Below are positions 48,673 through 58,040 of a DNA stretch of 64,000 nucleotides, piece after piece. Location: NCBI RefSeq assembly GCF_001418205.1, contig NZ_LIQF01000003.1, positions 62,001 through 126,000 of the forward strand. The letters run 5' to 3'. The stretch comes from Marinomonas fungiae (lineage in GTDB: Bacteria; Pseudomonadota; Gammaproteobacteria; Pseudomonadales; Marinomonadaceae). The position numbers and the translations under genes were made by a program. The notes beneath the pieces were generated by a model. That model had not been told where the DNA came from. It saw nothing but the letters and a program-made list of their open reading frames with translations, and did no database searches. The number at the start of each line of letters is the position of its first letter. Position 1 is the first letter of the stretch.

Positions 48673-49983
48673 ATGAAACTAGATATCAGACAGTTTTCGT
48701 CCAAGGACGAAGGCTTTCGTAAAGACCTAAATCAGCTGCTTTCTTGGGAAAGTGTGTCTGATGCAAGCGTACAAAAAAGCGTAGAAGACATTGTTAACCG
48801 TGTGCGCACAGAGGGTGACGCAGCGCTAGTTGAGCTCACTAACCGTTTTGACCGCCGTTCTGTGCAATCAGCGGCGGAATTGGTTATCGAAGCTGACGAG
48901 TTGGCAAAGGCTGTAGAGCGTGTTGATAGCGCGATCGTAGACGCCCTAAAACAAGCAGCTGAGCGTGTGAAGTCTTACCACGAGCGACAAATTCAACCAT
49001 CTTGGCAATATGAAGAATCTAACGGTACAGTGCTTGGTCAACAGATCACGCCGTTGGACCGTGTTGGGGTTTATGTGCCAGGTGGTAAAGCGGCATATCC
49101 TTCATCAGTATTGATGAACGTGATGCCTGCAAAAGTTGCTGGTGTTGCTGAAATTGTAATGGTTGTACCTACGCCGGATAACGTAGTGAATGACATTGTA
49201 TTAGCAGCTGCCCATGTTGCAGGTGTTGATCGTGTAATTACGGTTGGTGGGGCGCAGGCTGTTGCTGCTTTAGCTTATGGTACTGAAACTGTGCCAAAAG
49301 TAGACAAAATCGTGGGGCCAGGCAACATCTACGTTGCTACGGCAAAACGTATGGTATTCGGTGCTTGTGGTATCGATATGATCGCTGGCCCTTCGGAAAT
49401 CCTGGTGGTGAGCGATGGTCAATCGAACCCAGATTGGATTGCCATGGATTTGTTCTCTCAAGCTGAGCACGACGAAGACGCTCAATCTATTTTGATCAGT
49501 ACCGATGCAGACTTTATCACCAAAGTGAAAGAGTCGATGGAGCGTCAGATCGAAGACATGTCTCGTAAAGAGATTATCAAAACGTCATTGGAAGGTCGTG
49601 GTGCTTTAATTCACGTAGACTCAATGGAAGAAGCGATCGAAGTGGCCAACATTGTAGCGGCTGAGCACTTGGAGCTGTCGATTGAAAATCCAGAAGAATG
49701 GGTGAGCAAAATCCGTCACGCCGGTGCGATCTTTATGGGTCGTTATACCCCAGAGGCATTAGGTGACTACTGTGCGGGTCCAAACCATGTGTTGCCAACC
49801 TCTGGAACAGCGCGTTTCTCTTCACCATTAGGTGTGTATGACTTCCAAAAACGTAGCTCAATCATCTACTGTTCGCACGAAGGTGCGAGTGAGCTAGCAA
49901 AAATTGCCTCGCCATTGGCGCGTGGTGAATCTTTGGAAGCTCACGCAGTGTCTGCGGAATTCCGCATGATCGACAACGCTTAA
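48673..49983 (+). CDS. hisD: histidinol dehydrogenase
   Basis: A 436-residue NAD- and zinc-dependent enzyme that makes the last two oxidations to histidine. [19 protein letters not shown] and [11 protein letters not shown] are signature segments, and [13 protein letters not shown] near the C-terminus carries active-site residues. It follows hisG in a short his segment. The aminotransferase gene hisC usually comes next in Pseudomonas but does not here. Confidence 0.95.
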   Translation: MKLDIRQFSSKDEGFRKDLNQLLSWESVSDASVQKSVEDIVNRVRTEGDAALVELTNRFDRRSVQSAAELVIEADELAKAVERVDSAIVDALKQAAERVKSYHERQIQPSWQYEESNGTVLGQQITPLDRVGVYVPGGKAAYPSSVLMNVMPAKVAGVAEIVMVVPTPDNVVNDIVLAAAHVAGVDRVITVGGAQAVAALAYGTETVPKVDKIVGPGNIYVATAKRMVFGACGIDMIAGPSEILVVSDGQSNPDWIAMDLFSQAEHDEDAQSILISTDADFITKVKESMERQIEDMSRKEIIKTSLEGRGALIHVDSMEEAIEVANIVAAEHLELSIENPEEWVSKIRHAGAIFMGRYTPEALGDYCAGPNHVLPTSGTARFSSPLGVYDFQKRSSIIYCSHEGASELAKIASPLARGESLEAHAVSAEFRMIDNA

Positions 49984-49996
49984 GAAGGAGTGATCA

Positions 49997-50533
49997 GTGC
50001 AACCCACTCAAGCACTGGTGTCCCTGCGTTATGTAACCCGCATTGCTGCCGTCATTATTTTAGTGGCGGTTGCTGTGGGTTTTTTTCTGCCTTCGGATTA
50101 TCGTATTGAACGCAGTGCTGTGGCGCAAAGCGCACAATACGACTTAGTTCAAGAGCGATTATTAAATCCTGAGGCATGGACCGATTGGATGTATATTGAG
50201 TCAGGTAAATTGGTGCAGCAAGATGGGGGGGATACTCTCCAAGAAGGCAATCGCTATTTGATTCAATATGAAGGTGAAGCCACAAAGCAGGGTTCGATGG
50301 TGATCGACTCTGTGTCCATGGAGGCAATCACCTTTACAGTACAGCCCAATCAGAAAACGCAGCCGATCCCTAATACCCTATATATTGATGTCACAGAAGA
50401 CGGGCGAACTCACTTACAGTGGGTGATTGAAGGCGAGTTAGACGCGGGCTTTTTAAGTCCGTATTTGGCTTTCTTGGCTAACCGTATTGCGGGTGCTAAT
50501 ATCGAAAAAAGTTTATCGAATCTGACTCAATAG
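49997..50533 (+). CDS. membrane-anchored SRPBCC/polyketide-cyclase-like protein
   Basis: A 178-residue protein with one N-terminal membrane helix (RIAAVIILVAVAVGFFLP) and a soluble part resembling START/SRPBCC lipid-binding folds (VQERLLNPEAWTDWM, then alternating beta-strands). Function is unknown. The start is GTG with AAGGAG upstream. It follows hisD by 13 bases and is probably co-transcribed. Its stop is only one base from the stop of the convergent protease gene. Confidence 0.62.
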   Translation: MQPTQALVSLRYVTRIAAVIILVAVAVGFFLPSDYRIERSAVAQSAQYDLVQERLLNPEAWTDWMYIESGKLVQQDGGDTLQEGNRYLIQYEGEATKQGSMVIDSVSMEAITFTVQPNQKTQPIPNTLYIDVTEDGRTHLQWVIEGELDAGFLSPYLAFLANRIAGANIEKSLSNLTQ

Positions 50534-50534
50534 A

Positions 50535-51599
50535 CTACTGCTCAACTGCCTGCATCGCAGGCAGTTTCTCCACTAACGCTTGCGTAATAAAACTTTGCGT
50601 ACCGCGAATCCCCATAATACTAATGCTTTCACCTGGTTTTAGGTTTGACACTAATTGTTGTGCATCGTGGGCACTTAAGTCTGTGCGTTTTTCAATAGAT
50701 GTTAAGATGTCACCGGCACGAATGCCTGCTTTATCTGCTGGACCTAAAGGGACGATACTTGTGACAATCAAGCCTCTTTCTATAGGAAGGTTCAAGGCAA
50801 GAGCAACTTGAGGGTTGTTTTCTTGCACTTGCAGTCCTAGGTAACCACGAATCACGCTGCCATTTTTAATGATGGATCTCATGATGCTGATGGCATCATT
50901 AATCGGGGTGGCAAAACCGATGCCCTGTGAGCCGCCTGAGCTAGAATAGATAGCAGAACTGATGCCAACCAGTTTGCCGGTTAGGTCGACCAATGCGCCC
51001 CCAGAGTTACCAGGATTGATAGCAGCATCGGTTTGTAAAAAGTTTTCATAGGTGTTGAGGCCTATGCTGTCTCGGCCTTTAGCGCTGATGATGCCCGCAG
51101 TGACTGTTTGACCGATGCCGAAAGGGTTGCCGATAGCAAGAATTTGATCGCCGACCATAAGTTGATCGCTATCTCCAAGGCTTATCGGAGATAGGTTATC
51201 TAGGTTAACTTTTAGGACGGCCAAGTCCGTGGCGGGGTCTGTACCAATAATTTGTGCGCGGGTTTGCCTCTGATCATTTAGAGAGACAATCACAGTACTT
51301 GCACCTTGAATAACGTGATGGTTTGTGAGGACGTAGCCTTCTTCCGATATAATAACGCCTGAGCCGAGGTTAGTGATCTTCTGGCTGCTACTATGATTAA
51401 AAGGGGAAGTTTGGTTGGTGAATGTATAAATATTCACCACAGAGTTGGCAGTTTTTGCTGCAGCGCTAGCGAAGCTTTGTCCTGACTCATTCTTATAATG
51501 CTGCCAAAATAAAAATGCAGTTCCGAGCCACAATCCTAGTAGTATCCAGACAAGACTATTACGACTTCTTAAACTATTTAGTGTGTATGGAGTAATCAT
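50535..51599 (-). CDS. algW: AlgW/DegS-type periplasmic serine protease
   Basis: A 354-residue trypsin-like protease with one N-terminal membrane helix (VWILLGLWLGTAFLFWQHY), a protease domain and one PDZ domain (about 250-345). The triad is His in LTNHHVIQG, Asp in DPATDLAVLK and Ser in NPGNSGGALV. DegS/AlgW cuts the anti-sigma factor RseA/MucA when PDZ senses misfolded outer-membrane proteins. The single PDZ and membrane anchor favour this over DegP. The start codon lies in the same CATG as the divergent Nif3-like gene. Confidence 0.9.
   Translation of the reverse strand: MITPYTLNSLRSRNSLVWILLGLWLGTAFLFWQHYKNESGQSFASAAAKTANSVVNIYTFTNQTSPFNHSSSQKITNLGSGVIISEEGYVLTNHHVIQGASTVIVSLNDQRQTRAQIIGTDPATDLAVLKVNLDNLSPISLGDSDQLMVGDQILAIGNPFGIGQTVTAGIISAKGRDSIGLNTYENFLQTDAAINPGNSGGALVDLTGKLVGISSAIYSSSGGSQGIGFATPINDAISIMRSIIKNGSVIRGYLGLQVQENNPQVALALNLPIERGLIVTSIVPLGPADKAGIRAGDILTSIEKRTDLSAHDAQQLVSNLKPGESISIMGIRGTQSFITQALVEKLPAMQAVEQ
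50544..50566. terminator. hairpin overlapping the 3' end of algW
   Basis: Ten-base perfect arms AACTGCCTGC and GCAGGCAGTT around ATC, just past the SRPBCC stop. It serves as a terminator for that gene while encoding part of the last AlgW residues on the other strand. Confidence 0.7.
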
Positions 51600-52359
51600 G
51601 AATAAAACAGAACTCGAGAAAAAATTGACGGCATTATATCAGCCGCGCTTATTTAAAGATTATGCGCCTAATGGTTTGCAAGTGGAAGGCAAAGACCAGA
51701 TAAACAAAATCGTAACGGGTGTGACGGCTTCAATGGCGCTAATTGAAGCGGCTATAGCAAAACAAGCAGATGCTATCATCGTGCATCATGGTTACTTTTG
51801 GAAGGGGGAACGTCCAGAAGTGGTAGGAATGAAGTACCGTCGTCTTTCTGCCTTGATCAAAAATGATATTAATTTGTTTGGCTATCATCTTCCGATGGAT
51901 GCGCATTTGTTAGTTGGAAATAATGCCAACTTAGCGCGAGCATTAGGTGTTGAATCGTTGCGTCCATTGGAGTCAGAAAAGCCCTTAGAAGAAAGTATTG
52001 GTGTGGTGGGTAAATTGGCAGTGCCTCTGTCTCCCGAAGCGTTTCAGATGTTAGTGGAAAAAGTGGTGGGTCGTGAAGTGTTATTTGAATCGGTGTCCGA
52101 TTCCCATATTTCTGACGTTGCGCTTTGTACCGGTGGTGCTCAAGGCTATATCAATAAGGCTCTTGCTGCCAATGCGGATGTATTCATTACTGGGGAGGTG
52201 TCTGAGCAGACGATCCATACTGCTCGAGAAGAAGGTATTCATTTCTGCGCAGCAGGACATCATGCAACCGAGTGTTTTGGTCCTAAGGCTTTGGCTCAGC
52301 ATATTAATGATGTCTGGGGGATCGATTGTGAATTTATTGATATCCCAAATCCAGCTTAA
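51598..52359 (+). CDS. Nif3-like dinuclear metal center protein (YbgI type)
   Basis: A 253-residue Nif3/DUF34-family protein with metal-binding histidines in IIVHHGYFW and in AAGHHATECFG near the C-terminus, together with GYHLPMDAH. Homologues form hexamers with two metal ions per subunit. Function is not settled (GTP cyclohydrolase I type 2 in older names). The ATG at 51598 has GGAG seven bases upstream, preferred over an upstream GTG. It is divergent from algW with overlapping start codons. Confidence 0.87.
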   Translation: MNKTELEKKLTALYQPRLFKDYAPNGLQVEGKDQINKIVTGVTASMALIEAAIAKQADAIIVHHGYFWKGERPEVVGMKYRRLSALIKNDINLFGYHLPMDAHLLVGNNANLARALGVESLRPLESEKPLEESIGVVGKLAVPLSPEAFQMLVEKVVGREVLFESVSDSHISDVALCTGGAQGYINKALAANADVFITGEVSEQTIHTAREEGIHFCAAGHHATECFGPKALAQHINDVWGIDCEFIDIPNPA

Positions 52360-52380
52360 GAATGGCTAGATTGATGCCAA

Positions 52381-52407
52381 AAAAAAGCCTGCATTAATTG
52401 CAGGCTT
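52381..52407. terminator. bidirectional terminator between the Nif3-like gene and zapG
   Basis: A nine-base stem AAGCCTGCA/TGCAGGCTT with a TTAAT loop. A run of A on the left provides a strong U tract for the leftward zapG transcript. Confidence 0.8.
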
Positions 52408-52436
52408 CTATAGATTCGCTGTCGCGAGGGCGTCGA

Positions 52437-52877
52437 CTAGTAAGCTCGGCTTGGTTCTTCCGGTGCTTTACGGTGTAGACCGTAGTTTTCGCTAAGCATG
52501 CCCTCGTCGTCACCAGATTTGGCTGCGTAATCTCGAGGCTGTGCCGTCACTTCTTCTGTCTCAGCTTGGTTGTCGCTAGTAGTCTCGGGCTTTTCTAGCT
52601 CAACGGTTGCTAGGCTTGATGCCCCGTCAAAAACTGCCTTGCGAGCATCTGCCAGTTTTTTCTCGGCAGCAGCTAGGTGTGCGTTTAATTGTAAGAAATG
52701 ATCGTCAGCAAGTACTTGGCGACGTTCCATTTCGTGTTGCATGGCTTCCATTGCTACACCTGCTTGGTGTTTGTCGTTTGTGCTCTTCTTGCTGAGAGCG
52801 CGAAAAATTAGCGCGCCTACAAACCCTACAATGATGCCAGTAACAAAAACGATGATATCGAATACTTCAAGTTCCAT
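52437..52877 (-). CDS. zapG: DUF1043/YhcB family division protein ZapG
   Basis: A 146-residue protein with one N-terminal membrane helix (IIVFVTGIIVGFVGALIF), a coiled-coil middle (about 45-90) and a disordered acidic tail. This matches YhcB/ZapG, which connects cell division and envelope growth in E. coli. It is divergent from zapE, another division gene. Confidence 0.83.
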   Translation of the reverse strand: MELEVFDIIVFVTGIIVGFVGALIFRALSKKSTNDKHQAGVAMEAMQHEMERRQVLADDHFLQLNAHLAAAEKKLADARKAVFDGASSLATVELEKPETTSDNQAETEEVTAQPRDYAAKSGDDEGMLSENYGLHRKAPEEPSRAY

Positions 52878-52989
52878 GGTTTACTCCCCAAAACATCTTT
52901 GTGAATTATAACGGAAATACACCATGGGAAATATAGGGAATAGTGAGGTTTCTGTATCAATTTGCTAATATGTCGCAATCTTACATGCA

Positions 52990-54117
52990 ATGGTGTATTC
53001 GCAGACAATGACCCCGTTATCGAAATATCAGGAAGACCTAAAACGTCCAGACTTTAACTATGATCCGGCACAAGAAGAAGCTGTACAAGCTTTGCAGAAC
53101 TTGTATGAGCGAATTGTCGCAAATGGATCAAAAGCGTCAAAAACGCAGAAATCTTTGTTTGGCTTTCTTAAGAAAAAGAAGCCAGAAATTAATGTAGAGC
53201 AAGGGCTTTATTTTTGGGGTGGGGTTGGACGTGGTAAGACCTATCTAATGGACACCTTTTTCGAATGCCTGCCAGTAGAGCGCAAACTTCGTTTACACTT
53301 TCACCGATTTATGCAGATGGTGCACCAAGAGTTGCGCAAATTGCATGACACTAAAAACCCTCTTGAAATTGTAGGTAAGCAAATTTCCGAGAAAGCACAG
53401 GTGTTGTGTTTTGACGAATTCTTTGTGACCGATATTACCGATGCCATGATTCTGGCTGGCTTATTGGAGCAGCTTTTCATTAACGGTACAGTCTTGGTGG
53501 CAACATCTAACATAGAGCCTGACGGTCTTTACAAAAATGGTTTGCAGCGCGCACGCTTTCTGCCTGCAATTGATCTGGTTAATAAGCACACTAAAGTCAT
53601 GAATGTTGACGGTGGGGTGGACTACCGTTTGCGTACATTGAAACAAGCTAAGCTTTACCATTATCCATTAACCCCTGAGTCAGCGGATGCTTTAAGCGAA
53701 CGTTTCCGTAGTCTGGTTGTGAATCAAGACAGTGTTGAAGAGGGGGGTGATGTAGAAATTGAAGGGCGTTCTATTCCATTGCAGCGTAGCTGTGAAGATG
53801 TAGCATGGTTTGACATTAAAGCGCTTTGTGATGGGCCGCGTAGCCAAGTCGATTACATTGAAATCGCCAAATTGTATTCAACTATTATCATCTCTGGTCT
53901 GCCACAATTCGATTCGCCCCGTGATGACATGGCGCGTCGCTTTATTAACCTGATTGATGAGTTTTATGATCGGCATGTCAAAGTGATCATTTCAGCTGAG
54001 GTGGCTATTCCTGACATTTATATTGGTACGCGTTTGGCATTCGAGTATGACCGTACTGTTAGCCGCTTATTGGAAATGCAATCGGAAGAATATCTAATGT
54101 TGGAGCATCGCCCATAA
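52990..54117 (+). CDS. zapE: cell division ATPase ZapE (AFG1 family)
   Basis: A 375-residue AFG1-type P-loop ATPase that associates with the division site in E. coli. Walker A is GGVGRGKT (near residue 77) and Walker B is VLCFDEFFVTD; the HFHRFM and ATSNIEPDGLYKNGLQRARFLPAI segments are family features. Two in-frame ATGs (52990 and 53008) are possible starts and neither has a good ribosome site. It precedes rplM by about 160 bases. Confidence 0.91.
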   Translation: MVYSQTMTPLSKYQEDLKRPDFNYDPAQEEAVQALQNLYERIVANGSKASKTQKSLFGFLKKKKPEINVEQGLYFWGGVGRGKTYLMDTFFECLPVERKLRLHFHRFMQMVHQELRKLHDTKNPLEIVGKQISEKAQVLCFDEFFVTDITDAMILAGLLEQLFINGTVLVATSNIEPDGLYKNGLQRARFLPAIDLVNKHTKVMNVDGGVDYRLRTLKQAKLYHYPLTPESADALSERFRSLVVNQDSVEEGGDVEIEGRSIPLQRSCEDVAWFDIKALCDGPRSQVDYIEIAKLYSTIIISGLPQFDSPRDDMARRFINLIDEFYDRHVKVIISAEVAIPDIYIGTRLAFEYDRTVSRLLEMQSEEYLMLEHRP

Positions 54118-54142
54118 TTAGATAGCTAAAACGCTTTAGTTT

Positions 54143-54274
54143 TTGAAGTGCTTTGGTTATAATTCGCGCGCTCTTATTTGAGTATGTGTACGTTATGGCA
54201 TCTTAATAGACGCCATAACCAATAATAATAGGTATTGACATGCGCACTGCATGTAAATGATAAAGGGTTTTTTA
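54143..54274 (+). promoter_or_regulatory. rplM-rpsI promoter and structured leader
   Basis: A perfect TATAAT lies at 54158-54163 with only a weak -35 (TTTAGT, 17 bases upstream, or TTGAAG closer). The following leader has a hairpin TTATGGC (54193-54199)/GCCATAA (54212-54218) and another ACATGC (54238)/GCATGT (54254) shortly before the ATG. In E. coli L13 autoregulates this operon, so one of these could be the regulatory target; that is an inference. Confidence 0.5.
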
Positions 54275-54703
54275 ATGAAAACTTTTACTGCAAAACCTGC
54301 TGAAGTACGCCGCGACTGGTTCGTGGTTGATGCTGAAGGCAAAACTCTTGGTCGTTTGGCTACAGAAATTGCTCGCCGTCTACGCGGTAAGCATAAAGCA
54401 GAATACACTCCTCACGTTGACACTGGTGATTACATTGTCGTTATCAACGCTGAGAAAGTCCGTGTAACTGGTAACAAAGCATCTGACAAGAACTACTACC
54501 GTCACACTGGTTACCCAGGTGGCCTACGTTCTATGAGCTTTGAGAAGTTGATTGATCACGCTCCAGAGCGCGTTCTTGAAATCGCTGTTAAAGGCATGCT
54601 GCCAAAAGGTCCTCTAGGCCGTGCAATGCACAAGAAAATGAAAGTGTATGCAGGCGCTGAGCATCCGCACACAGCACAACAGCCACAAGAACTTAACATC
54701 TAA
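54275..54703 (+). CDS. rplM: 50S ribosomal protein L13
   Basis: A 142-residue large-subunit protein required early in 50S assembly. The start [15 protein letters not shown] and the segments [18 protein letters not shown] and [13 protein letters not shown] are typical. The ATG at 54275 gives the same length as E. coli L13; an upstream in-frame ATG would add six odd residues. First gene of rplM-rpsI. Confidence 0.97.
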   Translation: MKTFTAKPAEVRRDWFVVDAEGKTLGRLATEIARRLRGKHKAEYTPHVDTGDYIVVINAEKVRVTGNKASDKNYYRHTGYPGGLRSMSFEKLIDHAPERVLEIAVKGMLPKGPLGRAMHKKMKVYAGAEHPHTAQQPQELNI

Positions 54704-54718
54704 TACGGGAAGATCATT

Positions 54719-55111
54719 ATGTCAGCTACTCAATACTACGGTACAGGTCGTCGTAAAACGTCTACTGCTCGTGTATTCCTAAAGGCAGGTTCTGGTAACG
54801 TAGTTATCAACAACCGCTCTCTAGAGCAATACTTCGGTCGCGAAACTTCTTGCATGGTTGTTCGTCAGCCACTAGAACTTGTTGATGCAACTGAGAAATT
54901 TGACGTTTACGTTACTGTAAACGGTGGTGGTATCTCTGGTCAAGCAGGTGCTATCCGTCACGGTATCACTCGTGCGCTAATGCAATACGATGAGACGCTA
55001 CGTCGCACTCTACGTTCTGCTGGTTACGTTACACGTGACTCTCGTCAAGTTGAACGTAAGAAAGTTGGTCTACGTAAAGCACGTCGTCGTCCACAGTTCT
55101 CTAAGCGTTAA
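54719..55111 (+). CDS. rpsI: 30S ribosomal protein S9
   Basis: A 130-residue small-subunit protein whose C-terminal tail reaches the P-site tRNA. It begins [17 protein letters not shown] and ends with the basic tail [11 protein letters not shown], as in E. coli. It lies 15 bases after rplM. Confidence 0.97.
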   Translation: MSATQYYGTGRRKTSTARVFLKAGSGNVVINNRSLEQYFGRETSCMVVRQPLELVDATEKFDVYVTVNGGGISGQAGAIRHGITRALMQYDETLRRTLRSAGYVTRDSRQVERKKVGLRKARRRPQFSKR

Positions 55112-55139
55112 TTTTTACTACGCTTCGTATTTTTCAAAA

Positions 55140-55164
55140 CGCCTGCATTTGCAGGCGTTTTTTT
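55140..55164 (+). terminator. terminator after rpsI
   Basis: CGCCTGC-ATTT-GCAGGCG followed by a run of seven T: a strong, simple hairpin. Confidence 0.9.
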
Positions 55165-55311
55165 ATGTCTCAAATCAGTGTTTGGTGAATGTGCAAAAAT
55201 GTTGCCTTGTCACCAAAATACCTTTCCCATAACATCCTATAAAGTATTCAAATCCTTATTCTTTTTAGGGAATTGAACTTGTTGACAGTAAATTGGTGGG
55301 AGAGAACCATA

Positions 55312-55908
55312 ATGAGTCAAAGCGGCGTGAATAAGGGCCGTCGTCGATTTCTACTCGGAGCTACTAGCGCGATCGGTGCGGTGGGTGCAGTAGGGATTGC
55401 AACGCCTTTTGTTGCCTCATGGAATCCAAGTGCCAAAGCGAAAGCGGCTGGTGCACCGGTGAAGGCCGATATTAGTAAACTAGAAGTAGGTCAGCAGATG
55501 ATTGTTGAGTGGCGAGGCCAGCCTGTATGGGTAGTGCGTCGTTCTAAGCAAACAGTTGCTGATTTATCCAAATTAGACGATCAACTGGCAGACCCATCTT
55601 CTGCTGTTGAGCAGCAACCTACATACGCACAAAACGAATATCGCTCAATTAATCCTGAGATTGCCGTTTTGCTTGGTATTTGTACGCATCTTGGCTGTTC
55701 TCCAACCTACCGTCCAGAAATCGCACCAGAAGACCTTGGTGAGAAGTGGTTAGGTGGCTTCTTGTGTCCATGTCATGGTTCACGCTTTGATCTTGCTGGC
55801 CGTGTTTACAAAGGTGTGCCTGCTCCGACAAACCTTGTCGTTCCACCTCATCGTTTTATTGATGATTCTGTTATCGAAGTCGGTGTCGACGCTGGAGGTA
55901 ACGCATAA
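55312..55908 (+). CDS. petA: ubiquinol-cytochrome c reductase iron-sulfur (Rieske) subunit
   Basis: A 198-residue Rieske protein of the bc1 complex. A twin-arginine-type N-terminus ([12 protein letters not shown]) serves as the membrane anchor. The [2Fe-2S] ligands are CTHLGC and CPCHGSRFD. The ATG at 55312 follows GGGAGAG, whereas an upstream frame would begin before this site. First gene of petABC. Confidence 0.95.
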   Translation: MSQSGVNKGRRRFLLGATSAIGAVGAVGIATPFVASWNPSAKAKAAGAPVKADISKLEVGQQMIVEWRGQPVWVVRRSKQTVADLSKLDDQLADPSSAVEQQPTYAQNEYRSINPEIAVLLGICTHLGCSPTYRPEIAPEDLGEKWLGGFLCPCHGSRFDLAGRVYKGVPAPTNLVVPPHRFIDDSVIEVGVDAGGNA

Positions 55909-57143
55909 TGGCTGCAATGAAAAATTTCATGGCTTGGGTAGATGCTCGTCTACCTGTAACGCAAGCGTTTGAAAAACACATGAGCAAGTACTACGCGCCG
56001 AAGAACTTGAATGTTCTGTATCTTTTCGGTGTGTTATCTCTGTTGGTATTGGTTAACCAATTGCTAACTGGCGTGTGGTTGACGATGAGCTACAACCCAT
56101 CTGCTGAAGGGGCGTTTGCTTCGGTTGAATACATCATGCGTGATGTAGAATACGGATGGTTAATTCGTTACATGCACTCGACCGGAGCTTCGGCATTCTT
56201 CGTCGTGGTTTACCTGCACATGTTCCGTGGTTTGCTATACGGTTCATACCAAAAACCGCGCGAATTGGTTTGGTTGTTTGGTATGGCCATTTACCTAGCA
56301 TTGATGGCTGAAGCCTTCATGGGCTACTTACTGCCATGGGGGCAGATGTCATACTGGGGTGCTCAGGTAATCATTTCTCTATTTAGTGCAATTCCAATGA
56401 TCGGTCCTGACTTGGCGCAATGGGTGCGTGGTGACTACCTGATCTCTGGTATTACGCTAAACCGTTTCTTCTCTTTGCACGTTATCGCCTTGCCATTGGT
56501 ATTGGTTGCTTTGGTTGTATTGCATTTGCTTGCACTTCACCATGTAGGCTCGAATAACCCTAAAGGCGTTGATATCAAGAAACACAAAGATGAGAACGGT
56601 ATTCCATTGGATGGTATTCCATTCCACCCTTACTACACGGTGCATGACATTGTGGGGGTTGCGGTATTCTTGTTCGTATTTTGTGGTGTGATCTTCTTCT
56701 TCCCTGAAATGGGGGGCTATTTCCTAGAGAAGCCAAACTTTGAAGCAGCTAACGCATTGAAGACGCCAGCGCATATTGCTCCAGTTTGGTACTTCACGCC
56801 ATTCTACGCCATTTTACGTGCAGTCACTTATCCTCTATTCGGTTTGGATGCAAAATTCTGGGGTGTGGTCGCTATGGGTGGTGCAATCGCAATTCTATTT
56901 GTGCTGCCATGGTTAGATCGTAGTCCAGTAAAATCCATGCTTTACAAAGGTTGGATGAGTAAAGTTGCTCTAATCTTGTTCTGTATGAGTTTCGTGACTT
57001 TGGGTGTATTAGGGGTGCTGCCATCAACTGAGAGCCGTACTACGATCGCGCAAATTGCATCACTAGTGTACTTCTTATACTTCATTTTGATGCCTTTCTA
57101 TACAAAATGGGAAAGTACTAAACCAGTTCCGGAGAGGGTGTAA
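55908..57143 (+). CDS. petB: cytochrome b of the bc1 complex
   Basis: A 411-residue membrane protein with eight or more helices, including the two haem-ligand histidine pairs (around residues 90-105 and 185-210, in RYMHSTGA/VVYLHMF and FSLHVIAL/LLALHHVG). The Qo-site motif reads PVWY (HIAPVWYFTPFYAILRA) in place of the classical PEWY, a variant I recall for related proteobacteria. It overlaps petA and petC by one base each. Confidence 0.95.
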   Translation: MAAMKNFMAWVDARLPVTQAFEKHMSKYYAPKNLNVLYLFGVLSLLVLVNQLLTGVWLTMSYNPSAEGAFASVEYIMRDVEYGWLIRYMHSTGASAFFVVVYLHMFRGLLYGSYQKPRELVWLFGMAIYLALMAEAFMGYLLPWGQMSYWGAQVIISLFSAIPMIGPDLAQWVRGDYLISGITLNRFFSLHVIALPLVLVALVVLHLLALHHVGSNNPKGVDIKKHKDENGIPLDGIPFHPYYTVHDIVGVAVFLFVFCGVIFFFPEMGGYFLEKPNFEAANALKTPAHIAPVWYFTPFYAILRAVTYPLFGLDAKFWGVVAMGGAIAILFVLPWLDRSPVKSMLYKGWMSKVALILFCMSFVTLGVLGVLPSTESRTTIAQIASLVYFLYFILMPFYTKWESTKPVPERV

Positions 57144-57928
57144 TGATGAAAAAGATGTTCGCAACAGTGGCGCTGGTGTTTGCGTCAGCGATGACTTTCG
57201 CATCTGGTGGTTCTGCGGTTCACTTAGAGCAAATGGCGCCGGATCTTCACGATAAAGCTTCATTGCAGCGTGGCATGCAAGTCTACACAAACTACTGTGC
57301 AGGTTGTCATGAGATGGGGTATGCCCGTTATGAGCGCGCAGCCAATGATCTTGGTATTCCAGTGGATTTGTTTGAAGAGAATATGCTTCCTTCGGGCAAA
57401 AAAATTGGCGAGCTGATGAAGAATGCAATGGATGGTACTGATGCCAAAAACTGGTTTGGCGCGACACCACCAGATTTAACGCTTGAAGCGCGTTTACGTG
57501 GGCATGATTGGGTTTATACGTATCTTAAATCTTTTTATGAAGACAAAACTCGCCCTTGGGGTGTGAACAATACGATCTTCCCAAGCGTGGGTATGCCAAA
57601 CGTATTAGAGCATCTTCAAGGTGTGCGTCACATGACATGTGCACAAGCGCCTGCATTGGATGAGCATGGTAAGCCAAAATTTGATACACTAACTGGCGAT
57701 GTTTTAACGGAAGAACAATGTAATGTAGTTGTGCAAAAAACTGCAGGTCAATTATCTGAAGAAGAATTTGACCAAGTTGCCTACGATGTTACAAATTTCT
57801 TGGTGTATATGGGTGAACCAAGCCGTTTACAGGCTGAATCATTAGGTATAAAAGTGTTATTATTCATTGTTCTATTTGGTATCTTTGCATACCTGTTGAA
57901 CAAAGAATACTGGCGCGAAATTCACTAA
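57143..57928 (+). CDS. petC: cytochrome c1
   Basis: A 261-residue c-type cytochrome of the bc1 complex with a signal peptide (ending MTFA), haem-binding motif CAGCH near residue 53, and a C-terminal membrane anchor (VLLFIVLFGIFAYLLN). It passes electrons to soluble carriers such as cytochrome c or possibly HiPIP. Last gene of petABC. Confidence 0.94.
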   Translation: MMKKMFATVALVFASAMTFASGGSAVHLEQMAPDLHDKASLQRGMQVYTNYCAGCHEMGYARYERAANDLGIPVDLFEENMLPSGKKIGELMKNAMDGTDAKNWFGATPPDLTLEARLRGHDWVYTYLKSFYEDKTRPWGVNNTIFPSVGMPNVLEHLQGVRHMTCAQAPALDEHGKPKFDTLTGDVLTEEQCNVVVQKTAGQLSEEEFDQVAYDVTNFLVYMGEPSRLQAESLGIKVLLFIVLFGIFAYLLNKEYWREIH

Positions 57929-57948
57929 TGAATCGATGAGTTTTGCCA

Positions 57949-57975
57949 AAATGTCCCTCTCAAAGAGGGACATTT
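57949..57975 (+). terminator. hairpin after petC
   Basis: A 12-bp stem AAATGTCCCTCT/AGAGGGACATTT with loop CAA. There is no T run directly after it, but a second hairpin follows. Confidence 0.7.
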
Positions 57976-57995
57976 ACACATTAGTTTGTTAAGTT

Positions 57996-58014
57996 AACCC
58001 CTTCATGGGGTTTT
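57996..58014 (+). terminator. second hairpin between petC and sspA
   Basis: AACCCC-TTCAT-GGGGTT followed by TT and a T-rich stretch. It may finish termination of petABC, or act as an attenuator ahead of sspA. Confidence 0.6.
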
Positions 58015-58040
58015 CGTTGTTTATTGAATAGGGGTTATAC

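Noticed and set aside
54143-54163. TTGAAG/TATAAT as the rplM promoter
   Set aside because: The -10 is perfect but the spacing is only nine bases, so TTGAAG cannot be its -35.
55281-55313. TTGACA just ahead of petA as a promoter
   Set aside because: No -10 box lies at a usable distance before the coding start, and it would leave no leader.
56700-56830. PVWY in cytochrome b as a broken Qo site
   Set aside because: The classical motif is PEWY, but PVWY is a natural variant as far as I recall, and all other features of petB are intact.
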